Below are positions 1 to 12,128 of a stretch of DNA of 64,000 nucleotides, piece after piece; position 1 is the stretch's first letter, and each line of letters opens with the position of its first letter. The translations under genes were made by a program, and so were the position numbers. The DNA comes from Blasia pusilla (Eukaryota; Marchantiophyta; Marchantiopsida; Blasiales), in the NCBI GenBank assembly GCA_050084515.1, contig CM114271.1, forward strand, positions 60,636,001-60,700,000. Direction: 5' to 3'. The notes below the pieces were generated by a model. That model was not told the DNA's origin and searched no databases. It saw nothing but the letters and a program-made list of their open reading frames with translations.

Positions 1-985
1 AAGATGATGATCTAATCTCATTCACTCTTCAAGGTCTTCCAAAGGATTACAAGTCATTTGAGACCTCTATCTTTGTGAGAGATAAGTATCCAACCTTTCA
101 AGAGAGTGCGCTATTTGCAAGTTATGGATCAAACAGAGGTAGGGGTCGTGGCAGAAACTTCCGTGGTCGTGGTGGATATCAAACATATGGAGGAAGAGGC
201 ACTCAATATAATGTCATTCAATCAACTATGAACCAATACCAGACACAATCACATGGTGGTGATGGTGGAAACCGTTGGGGTCGAAGTCAGCAGTAGAGGG
301 TCCCTGGATCTTGTAATTACTGTGGGATAAAGGGTCACTTTGCAAAGTTTTGCTTCAAGAAGAAGGCAGATATGAGAATAGGAGCCTAACACCAACAAAA
401 CTATGTGGAGCAACAACACCAAGAGCAGTATCAAGAACATCAATATTCACAAATGGAGCATCTCTTGGTCATGACTCATCATATGGGAGCAATGGTCAAG
501 AAAGAATCGACAACAGATTGGTACATTGACTCCGGTGCATCAAATCACATGATCTCACAAGCAAAATGGTTCAATAGTTTGGAGCCAGTGAAAGATCCTG
601 CAATTGTACTCACAGGAGATGACACTCAACATCATATCACGTATACCGGTAAAGTTTGAATAGCGCTAGATGGTCTTTGTGCTCTTGGAAATGTTCTCTA
701 TGTTCCTACCATTACAAGAAATCAGATCTCTGTAGGATAGATAGTAGAACAGGATTATCAAGTGAAGTTTAACGTAGATGGTTGTTTCATTGAAATAATG
801 GATGACCCGACTACGATAGCCAAAGGAACTAGATCTGGCAGAATGTTCAAATTAGATGTTTCTATGCCAGAGATTCAAACATCAATGTATGGTCAAACCG
901 GCCAACAAATCACACATCTAAATATGTGGCATAAAATAATTGGACATATGAATCTTCAAAGATTACAGAGTCATATACTTCGTGG
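1..985 (+). pseudogene. Ty1/copia gag-protease-integrase fragment
   Basis: This is the middle of a copia polyprotein, entering from the left edge and read in one direction across several frames. In order it shows an Arg/Gly-rich gag tail (about 120-300), a complete CCHC zinc knuckle (CNYCGIKGHFAKFC, near 310-355), the aspartic protease signature DSGASNHM (about 528-552), and a pre-integrase segment with the WHKIIGHMNLQRL histidines (about 930-967). In-frame stops (TAG at 294-296, TAA near 388, TGA at 657-659, TAG near 738) and frame changes show it is dead. Homology stops near 970-985, where protease sequence of an oppositely oriented gypsy element begins. No LTR is visible. Copia assignment is secure from the order protease before integrase and the DSGA motif; the sub-family is not determined. 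Confidence 0.88.
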
Positions 986-1735
986 GTGACACGCCCTCAA
1001 TCAAGGTCTGTATCTGGAAGGGAAAAGGCTCAATGTGGGCCTTCCGTAACCCCAATGTTAAACACGCCACCTTCCCTAACATCAAGGGTTGCGCTCCCAA
1101 ATCAAATAGGACGTGTTGCGGGTGGTATATTGTCCCCGTGGGACTAACCAAGTGAAATACTCCTGCTCGGTTATCCAGTAACACTACTCTATGTATGACC
1201 ATTGCTCGCTCTATGGCCGGTCGAGCTAGCGCATCTACCAACTTTGCCGCCGCCGCATGCCATGACTTTGTGGGGAACGTCCCAAGGACCGACTCTAAGG
1301 GCAAGTCCACCACTTCCTCAACTACCTCTTAACAAGAAGCAGTCACCACTCCACGTGCACATAACGTGGCGGCCAGCCGCAACACCTGAGCTGGTCCAAC
1401 TCCCAACGTCGCCAACTCTATGGCGGAAAATAGCGGAGTCTGACTCACTGTGGTGGCCACCTCCAACACTATGGTCAAAACTGACTCCACTCGAGCCGGC
1501 ATAAGAGTTTTCACTCCAACTCCTCGTGACGTCGACATATTTGCTTGAGCTATAGGCAATGTTGGTCGTCGAGGCACCATCGATGGTGTGTGTAGTCCCT
1601 CCAACAATGTGAATGACTGTGGAACCTTGGCCTGACGCCCATCGGTCCCCTCTGGTGGGTCAATCTCGACTCCACCTCTCGATGGCTTGGTGCCTCTCGC
1701 AGCACCCCGAGTCACCACTGCAGCTGCCTCAGCCT
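965..1735 (-). pseudogene. Ty3/gypsy gag-pol linker and aspartic protease
   Basis: Two overlapping - strand frames (about 1718-1329 and 1313-963) align by eye with the 57.57-58.2 kb copy. Shared stretches include VLRLAATL against VFRLAATL, a following block with LLDNRAGVFHLVSPTG, and the protease core. The core reads FDLGAQPLMLGK here and LDSGAQPLILGK in the other copy, so the active-site Ser after Asp is Leu in this one. The frame ends at the junction with the copia fragment. The protease would normally cut the polyprotein; this copy is inactive. Confidence 0.75.
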
Positions 1736-1855
1736 AGGCTGCACTACACATAAATCCTATACTAACGAGATCCTCACCCGAGTCAGGGTAAGATGTAGAA
1801 GCTGGAGCCACACTAGCAAATTGCGGCTCAGTGCCTTCCCTGAGCTGCATCATAG

Positions 1856-2930
1856 TCATGGCAGCAATCCTCTGCTCCAACTGATGGATGCATGAGAGAA
1901 GTGTCGGCTCTGGTGCTCCTGCTCCATCTCCTCTGGCCGGTGGTGGTCCTCTACCACCATGCCAAGAAGAACTCCCCGACCTCCTCTAGGATAATGGCCC
2001 CTAGGCCCTCGGCCTACCTCTGGACGTGCCTCTCGGCGAAGGTCAAAACACCTATCCCTAGTGTGACCATATATGTGGCAATAGTCACACTGGTGATGTG
2101 GCGGGGCCATCCTCTATGACTCTTTAGCGATCGGAGGCGCTCGTGGTCCTCTCCCATGTTTTGGGCAGTCTCTCTGCCTATGAGCCCCTCCACACGTCCA
2201 ACAAGACCACATCGGTCCCTACTGGGCAACATATGTAGGTATGGGTCGTTGTATCATACGCTCACGGTATCCGACCTGCTCTCTAGGCACACCGGCCCGC
2301 TCCCGTGGTACTGGTGCTTGCTATGGCACTTGTGGGGTCACCGTCGCTCGTGGACTCGTGGACTCTCGAGAAAATCCAGCGGTCACTATCTGCTCCTCAC
2401 TCATGTTGAGCTCAATACGCTCAGAAAACTCAAAGACCATCTTCAATGTGGACTTCGCTGTGTGAATTAGAACCGCATCTCGGACTCTCCTCCGTAGTTC
2501 TCGGTCCAAAACCCCATATCAATACTGGTTTTACGTCGCCTCAGTCACTCCATACGTAGCAATGATGAGCCTCCTCATGCGCGTGAATTCCTCTCTCAGA
2601 CTCTCACCCGATCGTCGCTAAAAATCCTGTAGACTCTTCAGTTTGTCGATGCGTGCGCCCTGGTAGCTCTTCCCCAACTGTCGGAAGAACTCCACTGTAG
2701 GGCTGAAGTTGGGTGGCCCTCTACCACCAGAGGTCTCTGCCACATCGCCTATCTCACTGCCCTCCTCTCCATCTAGTCTCCGGGTTGATGGTGTGGGTGT
2801 GTCTCCCCTCACAATCCCATCATATGCCTCGCAACCACTAGTGGACACATACCCTGGAGCCCAATACATCCTCCAAGCATCGATCTCTACTGAATATAAT
2901 GATCAAAACTCCATGTAGTCATCCATCGGA
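1856..2930 (-). pseudogene. Ty3/gypsy gag with two zinc knuckles
   Basis: Gag runs leftward from about 2930. A retrotransposon-gag-like segment (FFRQLGKSYQGARIDKLKSL, near 2640) is followed by an Arg-rich helical region (about 2321-2509) and then two metal-binding knuckles. The first (CWTCGGAHRQRDC, about 2155-2200) has three rather than four residues between the second Cys and the His. The second (CDYCHIYGHTRDRC, about 2050-2095) is a canonical CX2CX4HX4C. Stops (for example near 2618 and 2321) and frame changes break it. Nucleocapsid function (RNA binding and packaging) is inferred from the knuckles. Confidence 0.75.
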
Positions 2931-3407
2931 GGACCATCCAAACGCGAGGGGGGCACGCACCCCTATGAGGGTGTAAATGCGAGGGTGTAAATGCGAGCGG
3001 GGGGGGGGGAGGGGGATGTCCGCCCGTTCGCGCCTCTCCGCGCCCCTTGCCGATCGTCGCGCCCGTCCTCCGCGCCCTAATCCTAGCCTTCGCGAACTAA
3101 CCTAGCGGCCTTTACTTGACAGCCCCCCGATGACTGCAAGACCCAAACCTACCCTTTTCTTCTCTCTCCGGACACCCTCACTCGTGTACACTCGACGCCC
3201 CACCACACACTCCATTTGGCTGCTGTCCCCCTTCAATTCCCACCAGAAATATGTGAGAAAAAGGGATAGCGCTTCCGCCCACGGCCTTCTGAACAAAAAA
3301 ATAACCAACACCCGCAACACACGTGTCTCCAGGGGCTCCCAACCAAGGTAACTCGCTTGCCTACCTACAAACAACGAACTCCCACCAGCCCCCTGACATC
3401 TTTCTCA

Positions 3408-3888
3408 TGTAAAAATAAAGAGTAGTAAAAACAGCACACCCGGCCTAAAACTCCACTCCTCAATCTACATCGGCATATCGAGCCTCGTCCACCCTGTGCT
3501 ATCAAGGAATCGGGACGCTAGCACCCTAGTTCTATCTCACACACATACAAGAGAGGTGCTCCAACGGCCCAACATGAGAAAGATGGCTTAGGAAAGCCAT
3601 CTTCCTCTCTTATATAGAGTTGGAAGAGCCAAAAGGCTCTTCCCCTAAAAATAGCCATCCCCTTGGTAACCTGCACGCACAGGTTACCAGGGGCGGGTGA
3701 CTTGGTCAACAAGTCACCCGGCTGTGAAAGACCTCAACATGAAAGTTGTCAAAAATGACGTTCCTGACACAATGGACCTATCCTCAACCTCATCCAACAC
3801 GTTGGACAAAGTTACACTCAAGATAGTCCGCTGGCTCCTACGCCCTATCCACGATACATCTCAGCCTATAGGCTACTAAGATGTGACA
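3408..3888 (-). repeat. LTR of the PHD-type gypsy family (481 bp)
   Basis: It is bounded by TG and CA on the + strand (TGTAAAAATAAAG to GATGTGACA) and matches 53936-54418 almost end to end (481 against 483 bases). It is the 5' LTR of the - strand element whose gag lies to its left. A TATA-like box on the - strand (TATATAAG within 3608-3617) sits between two of four stem-loops at 3580-3720. The 22-base segment at 3727-3748 also occurs at 12763-12784 inside the copia LTR. Confidence 0.8.
3580..3720 (-). promoter_or_regulatory. LTR stem-loop array with TATA box
   Basis: Four perfect stems lie in 141 bases: 3580-3589 with 3594-3603 (loop 4), 3622-3630 with 3635-3643 (loop 4), 3664-3673 with 3680-3689 (loop 6), and 3694-3703 with 3711-3720 (loop 7). 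The - strand TATA-like box lies between the first two. The same array recurs at 54110-54250, where the last two stems each have one mismatch. This suggests a U3/R control region; function is inferred. Confidence 0.55.
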
Positions 3889-5119
3889 ACTTTCCCTCTT
3901 TCATCGCGCATTTTTTATTTTGTCTCCAAAGCTGAAAATCCTTGGAAAAAAAATCCATTGGCATCCGAGCACTGTGAAACACAATCCACATTCATGGATG
4001 ACTAGGGAAGAAGTTTTTCCGAAATGAAGCATGTGGGCATAGAACTACGGTCTTCCAAATTCTTTTTTTGTTGGTGGTGTTAATATTTCATTTGATTCTA
4101 GATTTCAGACTTTTTCAACCATTGGATGAAGCTGGAAATTTTCAAACATAGGTAACTTACCCTTTAAAATGACTTCAACAGTTCCAATCTACCCTGGCCA
4201 TTTCCAATTTGGATTTAATAATATCGTTCATCAGTACCATCTTCCATTTTTAACTCCCTCCTTAGAGATGCATTGACCTTGAGAACAATCACCAAGCCTA
4301 GAACCCTAATTTCATATGACTTGGAGAAGTTTTAGGAATTTGGAGTGAGAAACCCTTCACTTGCTCCCTCTTATGATCACATGAACCGTCTGCGTTAACA
4401 TCTTGATTGGATCTTAAGTTCCCACCGTTGGATGGGCTTGCGACTTCGATGGGTGATGTAAAATACACCTTTGAAGAGGGTGGACGGTTCAGATCTTGTC
4501 AATTAGGCACAAAGCAAGAGATAAAAATTCACTTCCCCTTTATCATCATGCATTTTTAAATAATTCTCTGAAGCTCAAAATCCTTGGGTAAAAAAATTCT
4601 CTTGGCTCTCAACAATATGATACATGAGCATATTGGCTCTAAGCATGTGATCCATCAAGCTAAAAACCCTAATTCACCAAGGTTACAACCCTAATTTCAA
4701 ATGACTTGGAAACATTCATGCTTTTTTTGTCAATGGTCTCTTTTGGCCTACTTATGTTATGTTTACGATTTATTTTGTTGCAATTATAGAATTTATTAGT
4801 TTTTGGATATATATTATGATTATTTTTTATTAAAATTTTGATATGATATTCATGTATTTACCTCTTCTCTTTCTATATTCTTAGTATCACCACGAAGCCA
4901 CTAGTTATATTTGGGAAGGGGGTTTGGGACAAACATTCCTAGATGATAGTTTAGTGTTTTTTCTAGGGGGAGCATTACCATGGACGGAAAGAGAGTTGAT
5001 TACCATGATTGTTAGTTCGAATCCGGGGAGTTAGGCGGTTTTGGTGGGATTGACTCTCAAGATGAATGGAGAGGGTGATAGTGTCCTATTGGTGAGTTGT
5101 ATCCATGCCTTGATCCACA
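3889..5119. other. AT-rich spacer, no gene seen
   Basis: No sustained reading frame or recognisable element. Contains T-rich runs and some loosely repeated phrases such as the pair near 4290 and 4670 (a short stretch around 'accctaatttcatatgacttgg'-like text), which could be old repeat debris. Confidence 0.5.
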
Positions 5120-5680
5120 CCAACCCCCCATGTGGGAACTTGGGGGTTGTCTAGTCGGTATACAAAATGCCCTTGTTATCCTGAATTCTTCACTTATTTA
5201 GGAATTCGGAACCACTTAGCGGCAAAACATCATGACTTTGATAGAGTTGGATGGGTGGTTCCTCCAGTCAACCATGGATACTCTCTGGTTCTTCCCACAT
5301 CATCATCCCTTCGTGAGGCATGGGAGTGATTTAGGACCTACCTTGGCAACATCATAGGTCTCTTTGAGACTCATTTTCCTTGCCTAAGGTTGTTGCATAG
5401 GATCCCCCATGCTAATCGGGATGACCTCACTCATACTTTCCTCCTCACCTTATCTAGGACTACACTTGACCCTATGGATAAGCTCTCTTGGTATCTACTA
5501 CTTCTCTTTCCACAATGATGTCTCCGCTATACACAAGGAGGGAAAGCCGGCCATGGAGAGGTTATGGCCCAATTGAGATGTTTTCGAGGAGTTGATTAGG
5601 AGTCTTTGCAAAGCGAGTTGGTGTCATATGTTAGAGGTAGCACTTCACTTGGTTTCTCGTCGGATATTGTTGTAGTAGCC
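5120..5680 (+). pseudogene. LINE-like retrotransposon fragment (zinc finger and pre-RT region)
   Basis: A single frame from about 5132 to 5660 is broken by only a few stops (5327-5329 and one near 5520). It begins with a C2H2-like finger (CPCYPEFFTYLGIRNHLAAKHH) and continues through LARTTLDPMDKLSW-type text (seen as LSRTTLDPMDKLSWYLLLLF), then GGKAGHGEVMAQLRCFRG. Finger, then a Leu-rich 'W..LLLFP' block, then a GGK-Arg segment is the arrangement I know from the region ahead of RT in R2/CRE-like or related LINE proteins. The RT itself is absent. I cannot name the clade. Confidence 0.5.
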
Positions 5681-5699
5681 ATGTTTTAATTCACCAACA

Positions 5700-6600
5700 A
5701 TGCCGAAATTGGTGTTTAATAGAGCCTAAACTGATCGAATAATTATGGTGCACAAGATAAGGTTCTGACAGACTAAGATATAGAGTTTTGTGGGGAGTTT
5801 TAGGCCTTGTGTGGTCAGGCGCTGATTGACCACTGCACCACTTCGCGAGATTATCCTCATGCGGATGGACTAGCAGAGAGAATTCTGCAGACGGTGAAGA
5901 GAGGTTTAGGCAAGTATGGCTTGTAGAGAAGTTACCTAGGGGATTGGGACCTCCAATTGCCGTGATTGGCGATGGGATAGAGATTTAGCCGACAAGCATC
6001 CAGAGCGTCTTTCTCACCGTACTTGTTGCTTTATGGCTGAGAGCGAGATTTACCTATGACCATTCGTAGAGATGCTGGTGGGATGTTGAACCTCAATCAC
6101 CCTGATGTGTGGATGCAAGTATGTTCTTAGAGGGTTGAGTTGTTTCAGAGAACGATGCCCATGGTGTTTGAGAAATTGGAGATTACGCAACATCGGGATA
6201 CGTTGAGGTATGCGACTATTTAGGAAGGTGGTTAACGACCAACTATTTGGAGGTTTCATTAGGGAGATTATGTCTACTTGTAACAGAAGGCACTAACGAA
6301 GTTGGATATGATTGCATGACATACTATCTTGAAAGTATGTAGCGTTTTGCCATCTGGTGTTCTCTTATTGGAGGGACGCGATGGTATGGTTTGGAAGGAC
6401 CATGTGCATAACTGTGCGCCATATATATCACCTTCTTTACATGGACTGTACATTTGATCCGAGCTTAGAAATAGTTCCTACAAGGTTGCAATATATGTTG
6501 TGTGGTTTCGCATGTGATGCAGCCACTATCCTAGTATGTGATGGATGCTTGAGAGGGTGGCATATGGCATGTCTCATGCCAACTCACAACCATATCTAGT
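5700..6600 (+). pseudogene. Ty3/gypsy integrase C-half with degraded PHD finger
   Basis: It shows the same protein end as the 54.6-55.5 kb copy, on the opposite strand. In order: an integrase catalytic segment (VLTD, then GEF, near 5765-5810), the block with ADGLAERILQTVKRGLGKYG (about 5859-5920) containing the catalytic Glu, a segment with NHPDVWMQ (near 6100), FQRTMPMVFEKLEITQHRD (about 6140-6200), GDYVYL (near 6270), and a C-terminal LCGFACDAATILVCDGC with GWHMACL (about 6497-6580). The PHD has lost its first Cys (Tyr instead) and the closing CPSC pair. About ten stops are present, several where the other copy has Gln. It is a 5'-truncated dead copy. Confidence 0.8.
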
Positions 6601-9600
6601 GAAGTAATTAAATATGACTAATGCACTCATATACATTACTCGTTCATATATTCATCATCCCTAGTAATTTCAAACAACTTATCTTGTCACACTTGGCACC
6701 TCGTGGAAGTCCTCCAATCCTACTATAAAGATGAAGAAGGAAGGGGAAAAGCCAATGGTGAACGAATTGGCGAAACAATTCACAAAATTAAAAGTAGGAG
6801 TACGACCCTTCTAATATTAGTAGATAAATATATTTTAGTCCTAATATTAATGAGTGTTAAAAAAGGTAGACTTCTATAAGCATTTTTTTAAGTGGCTAAA
6901 CCAAAACACTCCTAATCATATAGAAACTATACTAACTTACATCTTTCCTTTTTATAGAAATGGTCTTACTAAAGTTTGAAATTAAATTTTTTGATGGATT
7001 TTATGAATGGGATTTTTTTAAAAGAATAAAATAAATGAAGTAAATCAAAGGATTGGAAAGTAAAGATATTAATATAGAAAGTTTCTCATTAAATAGTAGA
7101 GTTATATTTTTTTCCAAAAGAATTAGTTCTCTTATTTTAGAAGATGCTTTCAAATAGGTTTTTAAAGTCATTTAAGAAACCACTTAAGGAAAGAGAAAAT
7201 TAAATCAAGGATTTAAAAAACAAAGGAAATTCCCATTTCTATTGCACTTATTACATCCCTTAAAGAAAATCTAGGATTAAAAAATGTTTTCTTCACCTAC
7301 ACACTCTTTGGAATCATTGGAAGAGATGTGAACGAAGTGGAAAAGAAAAAGCAAACTTTTCATCACATGCACATGAATAAAGTACAACCCAAAACAAGAA
7401 AGAAAGATTTTTTTCATGAAGCAAACATTGCATGTTGTACTTTAATTACATTAATATAATATGGATAACAAATAAATGGAAAAAAGTTGTCGGCCCCCTC
7501 AATGTTTTTTTTTTTGGTTTCTATTTTTCCTTCATGCTCATGTATTAATACTTCGATGCATTTCTTTTTTAGTCTCCTTTATGTTTGTCTTTGCATGGTG
7601 GTTTGAACTAAAAGATATAACTTTTGGTGATACTACCAAGGTGACATAAAGTTGTAACCGTCACGTTAGATGTAGAAAACTAGTTGATAGGTAGAAAAAC
7701 ACATGTATCCGGGAATTGTTACAAAAAATGAAGATCACAATCGTTTATTCTATATGAAATCTATGCTAAGTCATATTGTGACAAATTGGAGATTTTGGAG
7801 ATATATCATGGCCTTTCTTTTGAGAATCTTGGTTATTCCCATGATTTTTTTCCGCTAAATGATTATCATTATCTTTTAGAAATTCTAGAGCACGATTTCC
7901 CCCACATCCGGCCTTTCACTCTTGTGGACTTCAAAACATAGTGTTCTTTAGATTTTTCCCACTCTCAAAAATATTAGGAGACAAAATAATTGCAAAATCA
8001 CCAATTATATCCTCTCACTTGTGATAACATGTTCTATTACACTCCTAGGGATTCGGGAGTACCAGTTGCTATTTTGCAAGTCCCACTTTGGGTCCGAATT
8101 TTAATTTTCAAGTGTAGTATGAAATGTTTTTGCAAGTGAACTATAAGTATGCTTTTGCAAGTGTGGACTGTACGAGTATGTTCCAAGTGACTAGCCATTT
8201 ATGTGATTATTTCTGGCAAGTACTTTGCAAGCGTGAAGCAACTTACAAGTATGAGGAGTGGCAAAGCACTCGAAAAAATAATATTGAGTCTTGTCTTAGT
8301 GCAAAAACTACCTTAACTTGAAAAATAAAGATGTTTTCAAATTGTGTGGACTCGCAAAGAACATTCTTAACTCTCTTTTTGCACTTTTTCCCTGTGGTTT
8401 AAAGTGTTTGGATTTATCTTTGCCCAAGTCAATCATTTCAACATTATTTTTATTTTATTTTTGCACTAGTGATGCGTTAAAGGGTAAGTAGAATGTAATA
8501 GAGCCACAACTTTATATATATAAATTCACATAAGGGTTTAAGGATATCCAAGTAGTTATTCTCTTCCTTATTCTAATGGAAAATTTATGTTAGGTTAAAA
8601 AATAGTATCATTGGCTATGATAATAAGGTTCAGCTAATTGATCCGTGACATGTAAAAAGTCATATGGAGGATTACAACACAACATTTTGGGATAATCTAC
8701 TTAAATTTATCTTCAATAGATAGACAAAAATATATTTGGGGATTAAAATGAAGAAAATATAAGTTGGACATGTGATAACCAAAACCCTTTGATGAGTACT
8801 TTTAATAGCTCTAAATCGATTATCGATAGAATTGCAATTGGAATCTATGTCAGGGGAAGTTTATGAAAAGGAAAAAAATATTTTAAAACATGAAGGTAAG
8901 AGAAAAAGGAGAAGGTTATACTAGTAGCCCAATGGCCATATTTCCAAAGTGTGTTGAATCTCTGTCAACTACACCTCTAAAAAAACAAGCTCTATGGGTT
9001 TTTATCCCTTAAATGCACGTGGACACTTCTTTACACTCTGACTCTTGTACTTATTATGATGTCCACATTCAATACTAGACCCTTCTTTCACGCATTTAAA
9101 GGTATAATATTTCATACTTCCTCATGTATCCAACATTTTGGAAGCACACTACATGTTATAGAGCTTTGACATCCTTGTGATATGGACTTCACATCTGCCT
9201 CAATTTCAAATTCATAAAACTCATACTCCACAAGAACTAGTTTCCTTGATTATTTCCACCTGCAATTTATTTTCTCGTGTAAACTCAAGACTATTATCTT
9301 AGCTCCCCAATTTCTAGCAACTACATCATGAAAAATCCTAACTCCCTTGGAAAATAATTCCGATTAACCTCAACTTATGTGTGTAAGGTTACAATCCCAT
9401 CCCCACGCCCTCTTAAAATGATTTCAAACTTGCATCACTGATATAAGCATCAACCCAATGGATGGTCTTGATGATTCTCCCGGATCAAATATATCGAATA
9501 TCTCTATTATGATTAATTATCATATTAAATACACACATTCTCAATTAGGATTTCCTTTATTTGATAGTTGGTTGGTGTGTGCACACAAAATAGTCAAATA

Positions 9601-12128
9601 CCTCAAGGATCAACATTCTTTGCAAAGTTTGTTTGTCTATTTTTGATACCTCATACTCAATCCAAAAGTTCTTAAAGCAAAGTAAAAAGTCATAAGAACT
9701 CTAAGTTGCCTTTATGCAGATTCTAAAAATGGAAAAACAATTAAAAAAACCCACTAGTGATTCAAACACGAAGAAAATACAAAATACCAAATGTATCCAT
9801 ACAAATGAGGTCAAATGAGTTGTTGTTTTCCATTCAATGGTTGGTGGGCACATATAAAGATGAAGTGGGCAAAGACAAACAAGACCAAATGAGTTGCTAT
9901 ATTAAATGGGAAGAAAATATCAGTTGCATGGAAGTATAATGAAAATTAAAGAATTGAAAGTCCGAGGAGGTTGATAGAAGATTAGGCTCATCACAAAACC
10001 ACTTTCTAGATTGGTTTGGTATCTTTATTCCCTACTTGTTGTTGTGCCAATCCTCTTAGTTCTATTTATGTTTTTTATTTTTATTCTAAAGTTTTTTTAA
10101 AGAATGAAATAAAAGTAGATTATTTGAAGACCCCAATCAAGGAATATAAATTAAACACACAAATTCTGAAAATTGAATCATCCTTATAAAGGAGCTAATT
10201 GTACTTGATATCATTGGAGAGATAGGCTGAATTTTGTTAACATGGTTGAATATTCTTACTGTCCCCCTTGTTGTGATTTAAAAATTATTAATTATTTTAC
10301 GGAGATTCTTGTTTTGTCTCTTCTCACTAAAAAAAGGGATTCTTTTGTTGAATAAATGTTTGGACTTTGATAATAAAAAATCTCAATGGAACAAAATCTA
10401 TGTTGTTGAGACTTCTTGAAACACCTTTTATGGAACTTTTAAAGAGTACATGTTGGGACCACTTTTTTGTCCCACATGATCCTATTAAAAATAATTTTAA
10501 TACAACCATTTTTGTTGGCCATATCATCAAGTTTCATGATGGTTTTGGACTCATATAGAAGAATCCTACATAATACCTTTTGATGATAGCTAAGAGCTAG
10601 AGATTAATATGGAAAAGTTTTATTGCTTTTCATTAAATATTCTCTATGACATGATACGTAAGATAAGGGACCATATTGTAAAGTTGCTTAATAATGTTAG
10701 TTCCATGTGGTTTTATGGGATGGTAATTTTTCTTAAGTGGGCCTAAAATAATCTTTATTCCTAGGTGAAATATGGAGATCATCATGCATGATAGAATTTT
10801 TATGATTAAGAATGAAGGATTTTGATCGTGAAAAATATGCTTCTCATCAAGTAAACTTCTCAAGTTTCTCCATGGGATAATAACCCACATTTTAATTTTG
10901 AGTAAAGATTATTGGTCTCCTCTAAATGTTCTTTTGAGTTAACTACTCATACAACTACTCTATGATAATATACACAACTAGTAAACTTGCATGTTCAATT
11001 CCATAAATAAATAAATAATATACATATAGAGAGAATTCTTGGCGTGGTAGATTGATCTCCAATTTAAAAATAATCATTGATTTCTCTTAAAAATATTTTA
11101 AAACCCTAAACTTTGCGAAAGGAAAAAAACATCTAATATTTCCATTATGAATCTTCAAAAGTTTAAAACATTATTTTATTCTCTTCATTCTTTAAAATTT
11201 AAATAGACAAGACTATTAAGTGTTTCGTTCATATGTAGCCATATGTAACTTGGGGACTTGTCTTATTCCTTTCTATAAGAGGGAATACGAAGCCTTCAAT
11301 TTCCCTCTTGAACAAAGTTTTTTTTATAAATATACCTTTTTCACCTAATAAACTCATGCGTTCAATTCATAGAGGAAATTAAAAGAGTCACTAATTAAGA
11401 TATGAAAATTATATATACTAGTATCATATATCTTTTTTAATTGTTGGAATTTGTTGGTCTATTACCATTGAATGTAATTTTCCTATTGATTTCTTCTCGC
11501 CAACATCTTCATATCCATTTGTCATCGCCAACCACTAGAGTGAAATGGTAGTAATTATTGATTATTGAAAAGCATAACTAATTGAAACAAATCAGAATTG
11601 TGATGAAACTCGAAAGCCTACTTCTAGACATTCATTGGATATTCTAAGGAAACGATAAAAAAGCGTCAGATTCTTAGCATAATTACATATTTTCTAGCAA
11701 ATATATTTTTCCACCAAACTTGCATTACGATTATAGTTTCTAGAAAAAGTCATATTGGGAGAGGAAAGGGGTAGCATTTTATTTTCCTCAAATGAGGATT
11801 AGTCCATTACAATTATTCATACTTTGGATTGTAGATGCCACAAAGAAATTACTTTTAAAAATATAGATATAGATCTAATTGCAATATTATTGTCTTATTA
11901 TGCTATCACTACTACTATTAACACTCTATATATCATGCAAATTCTCAAAATTTCAAATCAATAATTAATAAATTTTAGCACAACTTAGGCTAGAACCAAA
12001 ATTAATGTGATTATCCCCACATGCCCCATCCACAAAAAATCTTGAAAACTAGTTGTGTACCTAAAGATCAATCGTTTCGATTGAGTTCTTTTGGATTATT
12101 GAGATGTACCCAATGATATACTTCTTAA
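6601..12128. other. AT-rich spacer, no gene seen
   Basis: About 5.5 kb with only short chance frames. No terminal repeats, protein motifs or RNA genes were recognised. Confidence 0.6.

Larger units (their letters stand above)
965..3888 (-). mobile_element. Ty3/gypsy element, 5' part (LTR-gag-protease), PHD-type family
   Basis: The element reads right to left. It has an LTR at 3408-3888, an untranslated stretch of about 470 bases, gag from about 2930, and protease ending near 965, where it is cut off by a copia fragment. RT, RNase H and integrase are missing here. The gag-to-protease linker and protease are clearly related to the copy at 57.5-58.5 kb, and the LTR matches the one at 53936-54418, so both belong to one family. 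Several stops interrupt the frames. I could not recognise a primer-binding site next to the LTR inner edge at 3407. Confidence 0.82.

Noticed and set aside
5010-5030. GTTCGAATCC, like a tRNA T-loop (B box)
   Set aside because: The flanking bases do not form a T-stem and no A box or acceptor stem fits; a degenerate SINE remains possible but cannot be supported.
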